Below the pieces are notes generated by a model. It was not told the DNA's origin. It searched no databases and saw only the letters and a program-made list of their open reading frames with translations. Of a stretch of 64,000 nucleotides of DNA, positions 51,745-59,611 are shown piece after piece (the first letter of the stretch is position 1; the number at the start of each line of letters is the position of its first letter). Position numbers and translations under genes: made by a program. The stretch is taken from the NCBI GenBank assembly GCA_019358975.1, contig JAHHIL010000004.1:62001-126000 (forward strand), in the 5' to 3' direction. Origin of the DNA: Trichocoleus desertorum ATA4-8-CV12 (GTDB lineage Bacteria > Cyanobacteriota > Cyanobacteriia > FACHB-46).

Positions 51745-54700
51745 ATGCATATTCTTCATGGCACTTGGATTCCAGAAGAGACAACGGGTTTTGTCCAGAG
51801 TGGTGGATTTTATCTGTGGATTGAAACCACAGAAACGCTGCGACGGCGTAAGACAGTCCCTCTCCTCCACTTAAATCATTTGCCCCAAGAGAAACTAGCG
51901 AAATTTCTCACCGAAGCTCTTGGCATCAAGCCTGCTACTTATCAAAAACTCGAAACCGCGATCGCGCCAAAATATTTTTTGTTGCCGACCGTAGAAGATC
52001 AACCTTGCCCTTCTCCAGAACTAGCCCGCTATCTGGAACTGGAGCCACCCGAACAATGGCAGTGGCAATACTGGCAAGTCGATTGCTACCGTCCCACAGC
52101 CTATGTCAAAACTAGCACTTACAGCCATGCCTCTGTCACGAATGTCATTAAGCTGCTGAATGAGCTACATTTCATCGCTTTGCACAATTTGGCTGAGATT
52201 CAGTTGGGCGCAGATCTCCTATTTTGGTATCACTACACCCAATTCTTTAAACAAATCATTCTGCACGATCAATACATTCCAGCCCTAAAGTATCGATCGC
52301 TCACTCCAGCACCGACTCCCACCGCGCCCTCTGCTAAAGCAAAACGCAAAACCACAGCTTCAACCACCGCCAAGACCACCAAGGGTAAGCGCCAGACCAA
52401 AACCGAGACAGCAAAAGCAGGAACAGCCCCCAAAGAGTTTGAAATTTATCAAGGCTGGGAAATCCTTTCAGCTCGGTATGAAGCGGAATTAGAGCGATAT
52501 GTAGAACTGATGCCCTTCATTTGTGTAGCAGGTTGCTCGGAGCCGCAAAAGCCACCGCAACTCTACGATAAAACAACTTTGCTGCGTCATTTTTCGGAGG
52601 TATTGCTAGCCGAAATTGTCACTCATACCCCCACCTCCACTGCCTTTGAGAAACAGATTAACGATACTTTGTTGGGGAGTTGCTTACATCCCGGACATCC
52701 TTGGCAATATCCGGAAGGGTTAACCCAATATCAGCAGTGGAAAACCTGGCGCGATCGCATTGGCCGCAGTCAAGCTGATCTCCCCTTTCATTTATGTTTT
52801 CAGCTCCAATCGCCTGCCAAACCAGAAGATGCTTGGACGCTGGAGTTTCAGGTAGCTTCACGGCAAGATCCCTCAGTGCAGATCCCCTTACAGGACTACT
52901 GGCGGCTCCGCACCAATCGCCACAAAGCTCTGATTCAACAGTTTGGAGAAGATTTTGAGCAACATTTGCTGATTCATCTGGGTTATGCTGCGCGGATCTA
53001 TCCTCAGCTCTGGACTGGCCTAGAAACTGATCAGCCTGTTGGGATCTCTCTGACGATCGCCGAAGCTTCTGCCTTTTTGCAAGAATCAGCCTGGGTCTTG
53101 GAAGCAGCGGGTTATAAAGTCAGGGTGCCTGCTTGGTGGACTCCTCAAGGCTGGCGGCGAACCAAGCTGCGGATGAAAGCGCAAGGCCGCACCTTGGGCG
53201 GAGACGACAAAAGTAAAACTTACTTCTCCTTTGAAACCCTAGTAGATTACCGCTACGAGTTGTCAATTGATGGCAAGCCCGTGAGCGAACAAGAGTGGCA
53301 AGAGTTGGTCGATACCAAAGCTTCCTTGGTGCAGTTTCGCGGTCAATGGATGCAGCTCGACCAAGACAAAATGCAGCAAATGTTGGAGTTTTGGAAAAAA
53401 CATCAGCACGAGCGGCCAGAGCTGAGTTTGGTTGATTTTATGAAGCTGTCTGGAGGCAGCGAGGATGGCATTGAGCTAGAAGTCGATCACGACGAGACTT
53501 TGGCCGAGATGCTGAGTAAACTGAATGACAAAAGTCATCTAGAAATATTGCCCGATCCCAAAACACTCCAGGGAACCTTACGCACCTATCAAAAACGTGG
53601 CCTAGCTTGGCTGCACTATCTCGAAACGCTGGGCCTGAATGGTTGCCTCGCGGATGATATGGGCATGGGCAAGTCGTTACAGGTGATTGCTCGCTTGGTG
53701 CAAGAGCGGGAACAGGTGCCCAAGAAATCCAAAAAATCAGTAACTATCTCACCCACGTTGTTGATTGCGCCGACTTCAGTGGTGGGTAACTGGCAAAAGG
53801 AGATCGAGAAATTCGCCCCACATCTGCGATCGCTCGTCCATCATGGTAGCGATCGCCTCCAGAAAAAAGAGGAGTTTCAAGCCGCGATCGCCAACTGTGA
53901 TGTCGTCATCACCTCCTACACCTTGGTTCGCAAAGATATCACTCTGCTCTCAGAAGTAGAGTGGCGACGGATCGTGATTGATGAAGCCCAAAACATTAAA
54001 AATCCCAAAACAGCTCAAACTAAAGCCATCTACAAGCTACCAGGGCAATATCGGCTGGCGCTCACAGGCACTCCGGTCGAAAACCGCTTACTTGATCTAT
54101 GGTCCATTTTCAACTTCCTTAATCCGGGTTATCTAGGTAAGGAGTCGCAGTTTCGCCAATCCTTTGAAATCCCGATTCAGAAAAATAATGATGTCATGCG
54201 CTCTGCCACGCTCAAAAAATTGGTGGAGCCGTTCATTCTCCGTCGCGTCAAAACCGATCCCAGCATCATTCAAGATCTACCTGACAAGATGGAGCAAAAG
54301 CTCTACTGCAACCTCACCAAAGAACAAGCGTCTCTCTACGAAGCTACCGTGAAAGATGTGGAGAAGCAATTACAAGCAGCAGCAGGCATTCAGCGTAAGG
54401 GCTTGATTCTCGCTACTCTGATAAAACTGAAGCAAATCTGTAACCATCCCATGCAGTTTTTGCAGGATGGCAGTGACTTTACCCCAGAGCGATCGCACAA
54501 GTTAGAGCGCTTAACGGAGATGACCCAAGAAGCGATCGCGGAAGGAGAAAGCCTACTCGTATTTACCCAATTTTCCGAAATTGGCGAAGCGCTAGAGAAG
54601 TACCTGAAACATACGCTGCGCTGCAACACCTACTATCTCCACGGCGGCACCCCTCGCCCCAAACGAGAACAGATGATTACCGAGTTCCAAGACCCCAATA

Positions 54701-55035
54701 CTGAACCTTCAGTTTTTGTGTTGTCGTTGAAAGCAGGTGGTGTGGGCATTACCCTGACCAAAGCCAACCATGTGTTTCATTTCGATCGCTGGTGGAATCC
54801 GGCGGTAGAAGACCAAGCCACCGATCGCGCCTTCCGGATTGGTCAAAAGAAGAATGTTTTTGTGCATAAGTTTGTCGCAATTGGCACCTTGGAAGAACGG
54901 ATTGACCAGATGATTGAGGATAAAAAGAAACTGGTCGGCGCGATCGTGGGAGCGGATGAATCTTGGCTGACAGAACTCGACAATGAAGCCTTTAAGCAAT
55001 TAATTTCTTTGAATCGCAGTGCTGTGTTGGATTAA
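51745..55035 (+). CDS. SNF2-family helicase/ATPase
   Basis: About 1,096 residues. The N-terminal ~580 residues belong to the large bacterial SNF2 proteins (MHILHGTWIPEE start, WTPQGWRR segment), with a Lys/Thr/Ala-rich basic linker near 187-231. The motor has motif I DDMGMGKS (near 634), Ia IAPTSVVGNW, II VIDEAQNIKNP (near 746), III LTGTPVENRLLDLW, V LKAGGVGITLT and VI DQATDRAFRIGQ. Such proteins translocate on double-stranded DNA and remodel nucleoprotein; this bacterial class is often paired with a SWIM-domain partner, as here (21 nt downstream). Confidence 0.92.
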   Translation: MHILHGTWIPEETTGFVQSGGFYLWIETTETLRRRKTVPLLHLNHLPQEKLAKFLTEALGIKPATYQKLETAIAPKYFLLPTVEDQPCPSPELARYLELEPPEQWQWQYWQVDCYRPTAYVKTSTYSHASVTNVIKLLNELHFIALHNLAEIQLGADLLFWYHYTQFFKQIILHDQYIPALKYRSLTPAPTPTAPSAKAKRKTTASTTAKTTKGKRQTKTETAKAGTAPKEFEIYQGWEILSARYEAELERYVELMPFICVAGCSEPQKPPQLYDKTTLLRHFSEVLLAEIVTHTPTSTAFEKQINDTLLGSCLHPGHPWQYPEGLTQYQQWKTWRDRIGRSQADLPFHLCFQLQSPAKPEDAWTLEFQVASRQDPSVQIPLQDYWRLRTNRHKALIQQFGEDFEQHLLIHLGYAARIYPQLWTGLETDQPVGISLTIAEASAFLQESAWVLEAAGYKVRVPAWWTPQGWRRTKLRMKAQGRTLGGDDKSKTYFSFETLVDYRYELSIDGKPVSEQEWQELVDTKASLVQFRGQWMQLDQDKMQQMLEFWKKHQHERPELSLVDFMKLSGGSEDGIELEVDHDETLAEMLSKLNDKSHLEILPDPKTLQGTLRTYQKRGLAWLHYLETLGLNGCLADDMGMGKSLQVIARLVQEREQVPKKSKKSVTISPTLLIAPTSVVGNWQKEIEKFAPHLRSLVHHGSDRLQKKEEFQAAIANCDVVITSYTLVRKDITLLSEVEWRRIVIDEAQNIKNPKTAQTKAIYKLPGQYRLALTGTPVENRLLDLWSIFNFLNPGYLGKESQFRQSFEIPIQKNNDVMRSATLKKLVEPFILRRVKTDPSIIQDLPDKMEQKLYCNLTKEQASLYEATVKDVEKQLQAAAGIQRKGLILATLIKLKQICNHPMQFLQDGSDFTPERSHKLERLTEMTQEAIAEGESLLVFTQFSEIGEALEKYLKHTLRCNTYYLHGGTPRPKREQMITEFQDPNTEPSVFVLSLKAGGVGITLTKANHVFHFDRWWNPAVEDQATDRAFRIGQKKNVFVHKFVAIGTLEERIDQMIEDKKKLVGAIVGADESWLTELDNEAFKQLISLNRSAVLD

Positions 55036-55056
55036 AAGTTCCGGAAAGGAGTAGCC

Positions 55057-55896
55057 ATGAAAAAACTCTCGAAAACCTGGTGGGGCAATCGGTTTATTCA
55101 AGCCTTAGAAATGTTTAGTGATCCGGGGCGTTTGAGTCGGGGCCGTTCCTACGCCAACAGCAACCGTATCCGTCAACTAGACATCATTGACTCCGTGATT
55201 CGGGCAGAAGTTCGAGGCAACGTCAATCCTTACTTTGGGGTTTACAAGGAGCCAATCTATCAAATTGAGATTGCCATTCATCCGATTAGTCAGGCGCAAT
55301 GGGCGGCAGCGATCGCTTACATTGCTTCCAAAGCTAGTTTTATCTCGAAACTGCTGCTGAATGAGATGCCAGACAACATTGAGGATGCCTTTCAGACCTT
55401 GGGCTTGCATCTACTACCGAAAGCAAAATTAGATTTTGAAACTCGCTGCTCCTGCCCAGATTGGGGCAATCCTTGTAAACATGTGGCTGGAGTTTACTAT
55501 CGCGTCGCTGGAGAACTCGATCGCGATCCCTTTCTCCTGTTTGAGTTACGGGGGCTACCCAGGAAACAACTACATGCAGAGCTAGCCAAATCACCCCTAG
55601 GCCAAGCCCTGATCGCAGAACTCAATGCCGAAGCCAGCACTCCCGCACCCGTCACTTCCTATTACACCCGCCCTCAGCTTACGGCACTTCCTGAGGAGAT
55701 CAATCCCAAAACCTTTTGGCAGGGAAACAAACCATTCCCTAAAAATATTGAAGTGCTACCACCCAGTGCCGTTTCTGGAATTTTGGTCAAGAAACAAGGA
55801 GATTCTCCCGCCTTTTGGCAAAAGGATAACTCATTTATTGCCGCGATCGATGAGTTATATGAGCGCGTGAAGACAAAAAATCGTGACTTGCTATAA
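55057..55896 (+). CDS. SWIM zinc-finger protein, partner of the SNF2 helicase
   Basis: 279 residues. The SWIM motif is CSCPDWGNPCKHVAGVYY (Cys-x-Cys...Cys-x-His, near residues 131-148). The N-terminus has SKTWWGNRFIQALE and GRLSRGRSYANSNRI, characteristic of SWIM proteins encoded with SNF2 helicases. Likely DNA- or protein-binding adaptor. AAGGAG precedes the ATG. Same operon as the SNF2 gene. Confidence 0.92.
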   Translation: MKKLSKTWWGNRFIQALEMFSDPGRLSRGRSYANSNRIRQLDIIDSVIRAEVRGNVNPYFGVYKEPIYQIEIAIHPISQAQWAAAIAYIASKASFISKLLLNEMPDNIEDAFQTLGLHLLPKAKLDFETRCSCPDWGNPCKHVAGVYYRVAGELDRDPFLLFELRGLPRKQLHAELAKSPLGQALIAELNAEASTPAPVTSYYTRPQLTALPEEINPKTFWQGNKPFPKNIEVLPPSAVSGILVKKQGDSPAFWQKDNSFIAAIDELYERVKTKNRDLL

Positions 55897-55977
55897 TCGC
55901 GATCGCGGAGCCTGTCCTAGCCCTTAGTGCTCCTGTCGCCTTTAGCTTGCCTCAACCCCATCAGCCCCAGTAGGTTT

Positions 55978-56928
55978 ATGAAAGCAATCCCCCACCTCTC
56001 CCTACTATCTGATTCCACAGCCGCTCAGACAGAGTTTGCTTACCAACTCTTTGATGCGCTTTTTAGGGTTGGTGTGGCCTATATTCCTGCATCCCCCGCT
56101 ATTCAGGATGATTTGTTCAATAGCTTGCGAGATTTTTTTGCCCTCAGCGATTTACAAAAGCGATCGCTGGCTCAACAGTTATCCTCTCCCTGGCAAGGTG
56201 TGTTTCTCTCTCTAGGGCAGGAGCACCTGGGAGATGAACAGGAGGATTATAAAGAAGTCTTAGACCTCAATCTGGAAAATGGTACTTATGCTCAATGGCT
56301 TCGGCGTTGCAGAAAGCAGCCATCTGAGGATTCAAGCACTCTTGAAGAGATTCTTCCAGAGGAACTTGCTAGGCTAACAGTCCAACTTTGTGAAATCTTT
56401 CATGCCTTTCAAGAACAGGCTAATCGGGTTTTAGCTGCGATCGAGTTGGTATATCAACAGCCTACAGGTAGCCTGGTTAACCAACATGGCCAGAACAGCA
56501 CCCTACGACTTCTGCATTATCCTCCTGCCCCTCACTTCACCCTCGACTCGATTCGACTAGGAGCCCACCAAGATTATTCGGGCATTACTCTCCTTTGGCA
56601 AGACTCCACAGGAGGTTTAGAAGTTCTCACTCCCAATTATGAATGGGTTGCGGTAGATATCCCTCCAGATTGTATTGGGGTGCTTGCCAGTGAGGTGATG
56701 CAACGCTGGAGCGGAGATACCCTCCATGCAGCTCCTCATCGAGTACGGGTCACTGAGGCTCAGCAACTCCAGAAAACCCGATACTCGATCGCTTTCTTTT
56801 GTGAAACCAATCATGATTGTGTGGTTTATCCAGGCTCACTGCTGAACGAACCGAATTTAGCAGATGCCCCAATCGTGATCCAAGAATTTCTCAGCCAGAA
56901 GTACGACCAGATCTTCAAAAAACCCTAA
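55978..56928 (+). CDS. 2-oxoglutarate/Fe(II) oxygenase (isopenicillin N synthase-like)
   Basis: About 316 residues. The Fe-binding triad is recognisable in GAHQDYSGITLLWQD (His, Asp) and DTLHAAPHRV (distal His), with the co-substrate Arg in TRYSIAFF. LRLLHYPP is the usual block before the metal site. Substrate unknown; relatives act on amino acids, nucleobases or small secondary metabolites. ATG 55978 was preferred to a start 17 codons earlier. The stop overlaps the convergent flavoprotein stop by 4 nt. Confidence 0.85.
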   Translation: MKAIPHLSLLSDSTAAQTEFAYQLFDALFRVGVAYIPASPAIQDDLFNSLRDFFALSDLQKRSLAQQLSSPWQGVFLSLGQEHLGDEQEDYKEVLDLNLENGTYAQWLRRCRKQPSEDSSTLEEILPEELARLTVQLCEIFHAFQEQANRVLAAIELVYQQPTGSLVNQHGQNSTLRLLHYPPAPHFTLDSIRLGAHQDYSGITLLWQDSTGGLEVLTPNYEWVAVDIPPDCIGVLASEVMQRWSGDTLHAAPHRVRVTEAQQLQKTRYSIAFFCETNHDCVVYPGSLLNEPNLADAPIVIQEFLSQKYDQIFKKP

Positions 56929-58274
56929 TTGATCACCCCCACTTCTGATTCTGCCTCAAACCAGGAGCGATCGAAGTGGCATCCTAAATGCTGTTGAATC
57001 CGCAGGAGATCTTGTTCAGCATTTCCTAGGCAAGTAGTAGCTCCGGGGGAAGGTGTGATATTAAAACGGATACCCTCTCCTGGATCAATCTCTGCTTGCC
57101 CTAAAATCAGCTTTCGCTGAGTGCGATCGATCAGTTGAGGCCGAATCCCCCCGATCCCGTGGGCGAATTCTAGGTCTTCTAACTGTAATGAGGGCACGAT
57201 TTTACGAGCATCTTGCAAGAACAAGCGCCGATTCACTACGGGCACCTCAAAAGCTATGTTTTTGAAGATGTAGTTACGGATATCTTTCACCTTCAACAGA
57301 TCACCTAGAACACTAGCCACAGTTCCGTCGAGCCGCAACACCTCTAGATAATCTACCAAGGTTTTGAGGTTGTTTCGCTCTAGCAAGGGCAGTGGTAGTG
57401 CCGTTGGGCCAAAGCGCGTCTTACCAGGCATGGTGATATCCGGATCACCATGAATTGCCGCGAAGGGGAGCTTATCATTTTGGACAGTGTAAACCTTGCC
57501 GTTCAGCACCTCTGGTGTGAAGTAGAAGTTTCCTGCGACTGGCAAACAGGAATATTCCAAGCCGATGCCCATGCGGTGGGCAAATAGGAGGCTGTGACCC
57601 CCTGCCGAGACCACTACAAAGCGAGCAGTTACTGTGCCCTCAGCAGTGGTGACTTGGTAATTAGATCCAACCTGCTCAATGCTTTGAACGGGGTGGCCCA
57701 ACTTCAGATCAACGGTTTTATCCGTTACAGCTTGAGCTTGCTCCACAAAAGACTGAGCCAAAGCTCCATAGTTGATCGCGGTGTATTCTCCCAGAATGGC
57801 GATCGCAACTAACTCTTCCGGGCGATCGCTGCCATTCACCTGCACGACCCTAGGCTCAATTTCCGCAATTCGGGATTTTTCTAGCAGTTCCATGCCGCTG
57901 AAATGGGGCTTAAACACCTCATAGCGCTGCCGCAAGAATTCACACTCTTGGGAGCCAACCCCTAAGACCATCTTAGGAAACTGATAGATAATTTGGTCCC
58001 GCAGTGCAGGCGGCAACTGAGAACCATAGCGAACCAGCATCTGAGCCGATCGCCGTACCTTTATCGCTTTTTCTAGCGTGTAGTTCGTCTCAATGTCGCC
58101 GCAATGGATTGTCTGACTATTATTTGTGGCTTTTGAGTTGACTGAGGCAACGCTAGGATACTTTTCCAGAAGTGCCACCTTCTTCAAATCTGTAAAAGTT
58201 GCCAAAGAGTAGAGCAGGGCTGCTCCCGCTACCCCACCCCCAATTACCACAACATCGTATTCCTGATTGACCAT
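56925..58274 (-). CDS. Mqo-like FAD-dependent oxidoreductase (malate:quinone type)
   Basis: 449 residues. N-terminal FAD dinucleotide fold VVIGGGVAGAALLYSLA, then NSKATNNSQTIHCGDIETNY, a block close to the NAGTGH...ELNY region of malate:quinone oxidoreductase, and late GIGGIRPQLID and SPGATTCLGNAEQD. Mqo is a peripheral membrane enzyme that passes electrons from malate to quinone. Related hydroxy-acid oxidases share the fold, so the substrate is not certain. Confidence 0.72.
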   Translation of the reverse strand: MVNQEYDVVVIGGGVAGAALLYSLATFTDLKKVALLEKYPSVASVNSKATNNSQTIHCGDIETNYTLEKAIKVRRSAQMLVRYGSQLPPALRDQIIYQFPKMVLGVGSQECEFLRQRYEVFKPHFSGMELLEKSRIAEIEPRVVQVNGSDRPEELVAIAILGEYTAINYGALAQSFVEQAQAVTDKTVDLKLGHPVQSIEQVGSNYQVTTAEGTVTARFVVVSAGGHSLLFAHRMGIGLEYSCLPVAGNFYFTPEVLNGKVYTVQNDKLPFAAIHGDPDITMPGKTRFGPTALPLPLLERNNLKTLVDYLEVLRLDGTVASVLGDLLKVKDIRNYIFKNIAFEVPVVNRRLFLQDARKIVPSLQLEDLEFAHGIGGIRPQLIDRTQRKLILGQAEIDPGEGIRFNITPSPGATTCLGNAEQDLLRIQQHLGCHFDRSWFEAESEVGVIN

Positions 58275-58540
58275 CCCAGAGCCTGCTGAATCCCTAAACT
58301 TCTTCAGCGTATCGTATTCAGGAGCAATTCAGGCCCGTAAAATTTCATGAATGCCAAGTGTTTTCTGCTGAAAAGGACAAGTACTTTGGCTATTAAGAGA
58401 AATACTCCTTAAGTCTAATGATCAACTGACGCGCTGTGAATTGAATGAGATACAGTACAGGGTTTACGAGCTTTGAGAGGAGATCAGAGAGGCTAGGGAA
58501 CAGTTGGCAGGGCGGCAATATAAATATTGAGGAGCGAAAA

Positions 58541-58936
58541 GTGGAAAATTCGGGATTCTGGAAATCTGTATTTCTCACGAAGTCTGTTATTACTAGCGCT
58601 GAGGGTGCAGCATTATTTGTGGGTGACGCTTGGTTGCGGGCATATCTTCACACCGCTCCCTTGGTCAATGTTGAATATTCCCAACTGTTTTTTGGGCTAG
58701 TGTTCTTTATCGGCGTTGCCTACTGGTGGGTTGGTAGTGATCTTGACAGTAATCACGGAATTGTTAGGTTTGGCATTGGTGCTCAATCACTCGTTTTCTT
58801 TCTTCTGGCTTACTACACGGCGATCGGTAATATTCACCCAATTTATCTACTCCCAGGAATTATTGATTTGATCTACGCAGTTCTCTATAGCGCTTTTCTA
58901 TATTTCTACAATCAAGCCAAACCAGCGTTTGAGTAA
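58541..58936 (+). CDS. four-helix membrane protein of unknown function
   Basis: About 131 residues from GTG at 58541, which has GGAG at 58531-58534. Four hydrophobic segments (FVGDAWLRAYL..., LFFGLVFFIGVAYWWVG, FGIGAQSLVFFLLAYYTAIG, YLLPGIIDLIYAVLYSAFLY). The frame extends 32 codons upstream without a good start. No recognised family. Confidence 0.6.
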   Translation: MENSGFWKSVFLTKSVITSAEGAALFVGDAWLRAYLHTAPLVNVEYSQLFFGLVFFIGVAYWWVGSDLDSNHGIVRFGIGAQSLVFFLLAYYTAIGNIHPIYLLPGIIDLIYAVLYSAFLYFYNQAKPAFE

Positions 58937-59089
58937 AAGGTAGCCTGAAGTAGCGTTTTCCTAGATAAGCTCTATTCCTTTAAGCTTCTGTCAACGTTTT
59001 GAGATATAGCCAAAGTTAGAGGTAATTTCTGTGGGTAGCAGTAAGTTAGGGAATAAGTGAAGCTCAGAGATAGCTCAAGGATATTTGAT

Positions 59090-59275
59090 ATGGAAACTAC
59101 AAAAAAGAATTTTGCTCCAGGCTCTAGTGAAGATCTTTCAACTGTGATCGATCATGGTCAGGACGGCCTGAATCCTAATAAAAGCCTTCCAGTGAAATTA
59201 ACCTTTTGGCTTTCAATGGGAGCCTCAGCAGTCGTCCTCTTTGCTACCCTTTATTACTATGGGATTTTCTCCTAA
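59090..59275 (+). CDS. small tail-anchored membrane protein
   Basis: 61 residues from ATG 59090 (AAGGA upstream). A hydrophilic N-terminal part (METTKKNFAPGSSEDLS) is followed by one C-terminal helix (LTFWLSMGASAVVLFATLYYYGIF). Not recognised; size and shape resemble small regulatory or stress membrane proteins. A 14-bp hairpin follows the stop. Confidence 0.55.
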   Translation: METTKKNFAPGSSEDLSTVIDHGQDGLNPNKSLPVKLTFWLSMGASAVVLFATLYYYGIFS

Positions 59276-59304
59276 GTAATTACAGCAGCACTATTAGTCA
59301 TTGT

Positions 59305-59346
59305 GGCAGTGTCTTTGATAGGTCAGAAATTTTCAAAGACACTGCC
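59305..59346. terminator. 14-bp perfect hairpin after the small membrane-protein gene
   Basis: GGCAGTGTCTTTGA (59305-59318) and TCAAAGACACTGCC (59333-59346) with a 14-nt loop, 30 nt past the stop. No T-tract, so it may be a processing or attenuation hairpin rather than a classic terminator. Confidence 0.6.
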
Positions 59347-59440
59347 TACTGGTATGTAGTCTTGCGTACCTTATACGCACAGACGTGCGCAGCCAAACAG
59401 TCATGCTAAAACAAAGTGTATTCTAGGTTACTTTCGGCCT

Positions 59441-59580
59441 TAGCACGAGGTTGCTCACTAGGTAGAGCAGATCAAGACGCATACCCCTCATTGGTTAGAG
59501 GGAAGCCGTGATCCCAGTTTTTAGGATGAGTGATGAGGAGCTGAGCGCACCCGACCACTCATTGAGGTAACCGGGCAGCG
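59441..59580 (+). ncRNA. candidate structured RNA or 5' leader with tRNA-D-arm-like hairpins
   Basis: TGCTC-ACTAGGTA-GAGCA (59452-59469) is a D-arm in all but name. It is followed by GATCA (59470-59474), which can pair with TGATC (59509-59513) around a second D-arm-like hairpin CCCTC-ATTGGTTA-GAGGG (59485-59502). ATGAGTG and CACTCAT (near 59527 and 59556) close a third stem. No T-arm or acceptor stem completes a tRNA. It lies just upstream of the SDR-DehI gene, so it may be its leader. Confidence 0.3.
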
Positions 59581-59611
59581 ATCGCAAGTAACTAGCACGG
59601 AATATTTCTCA

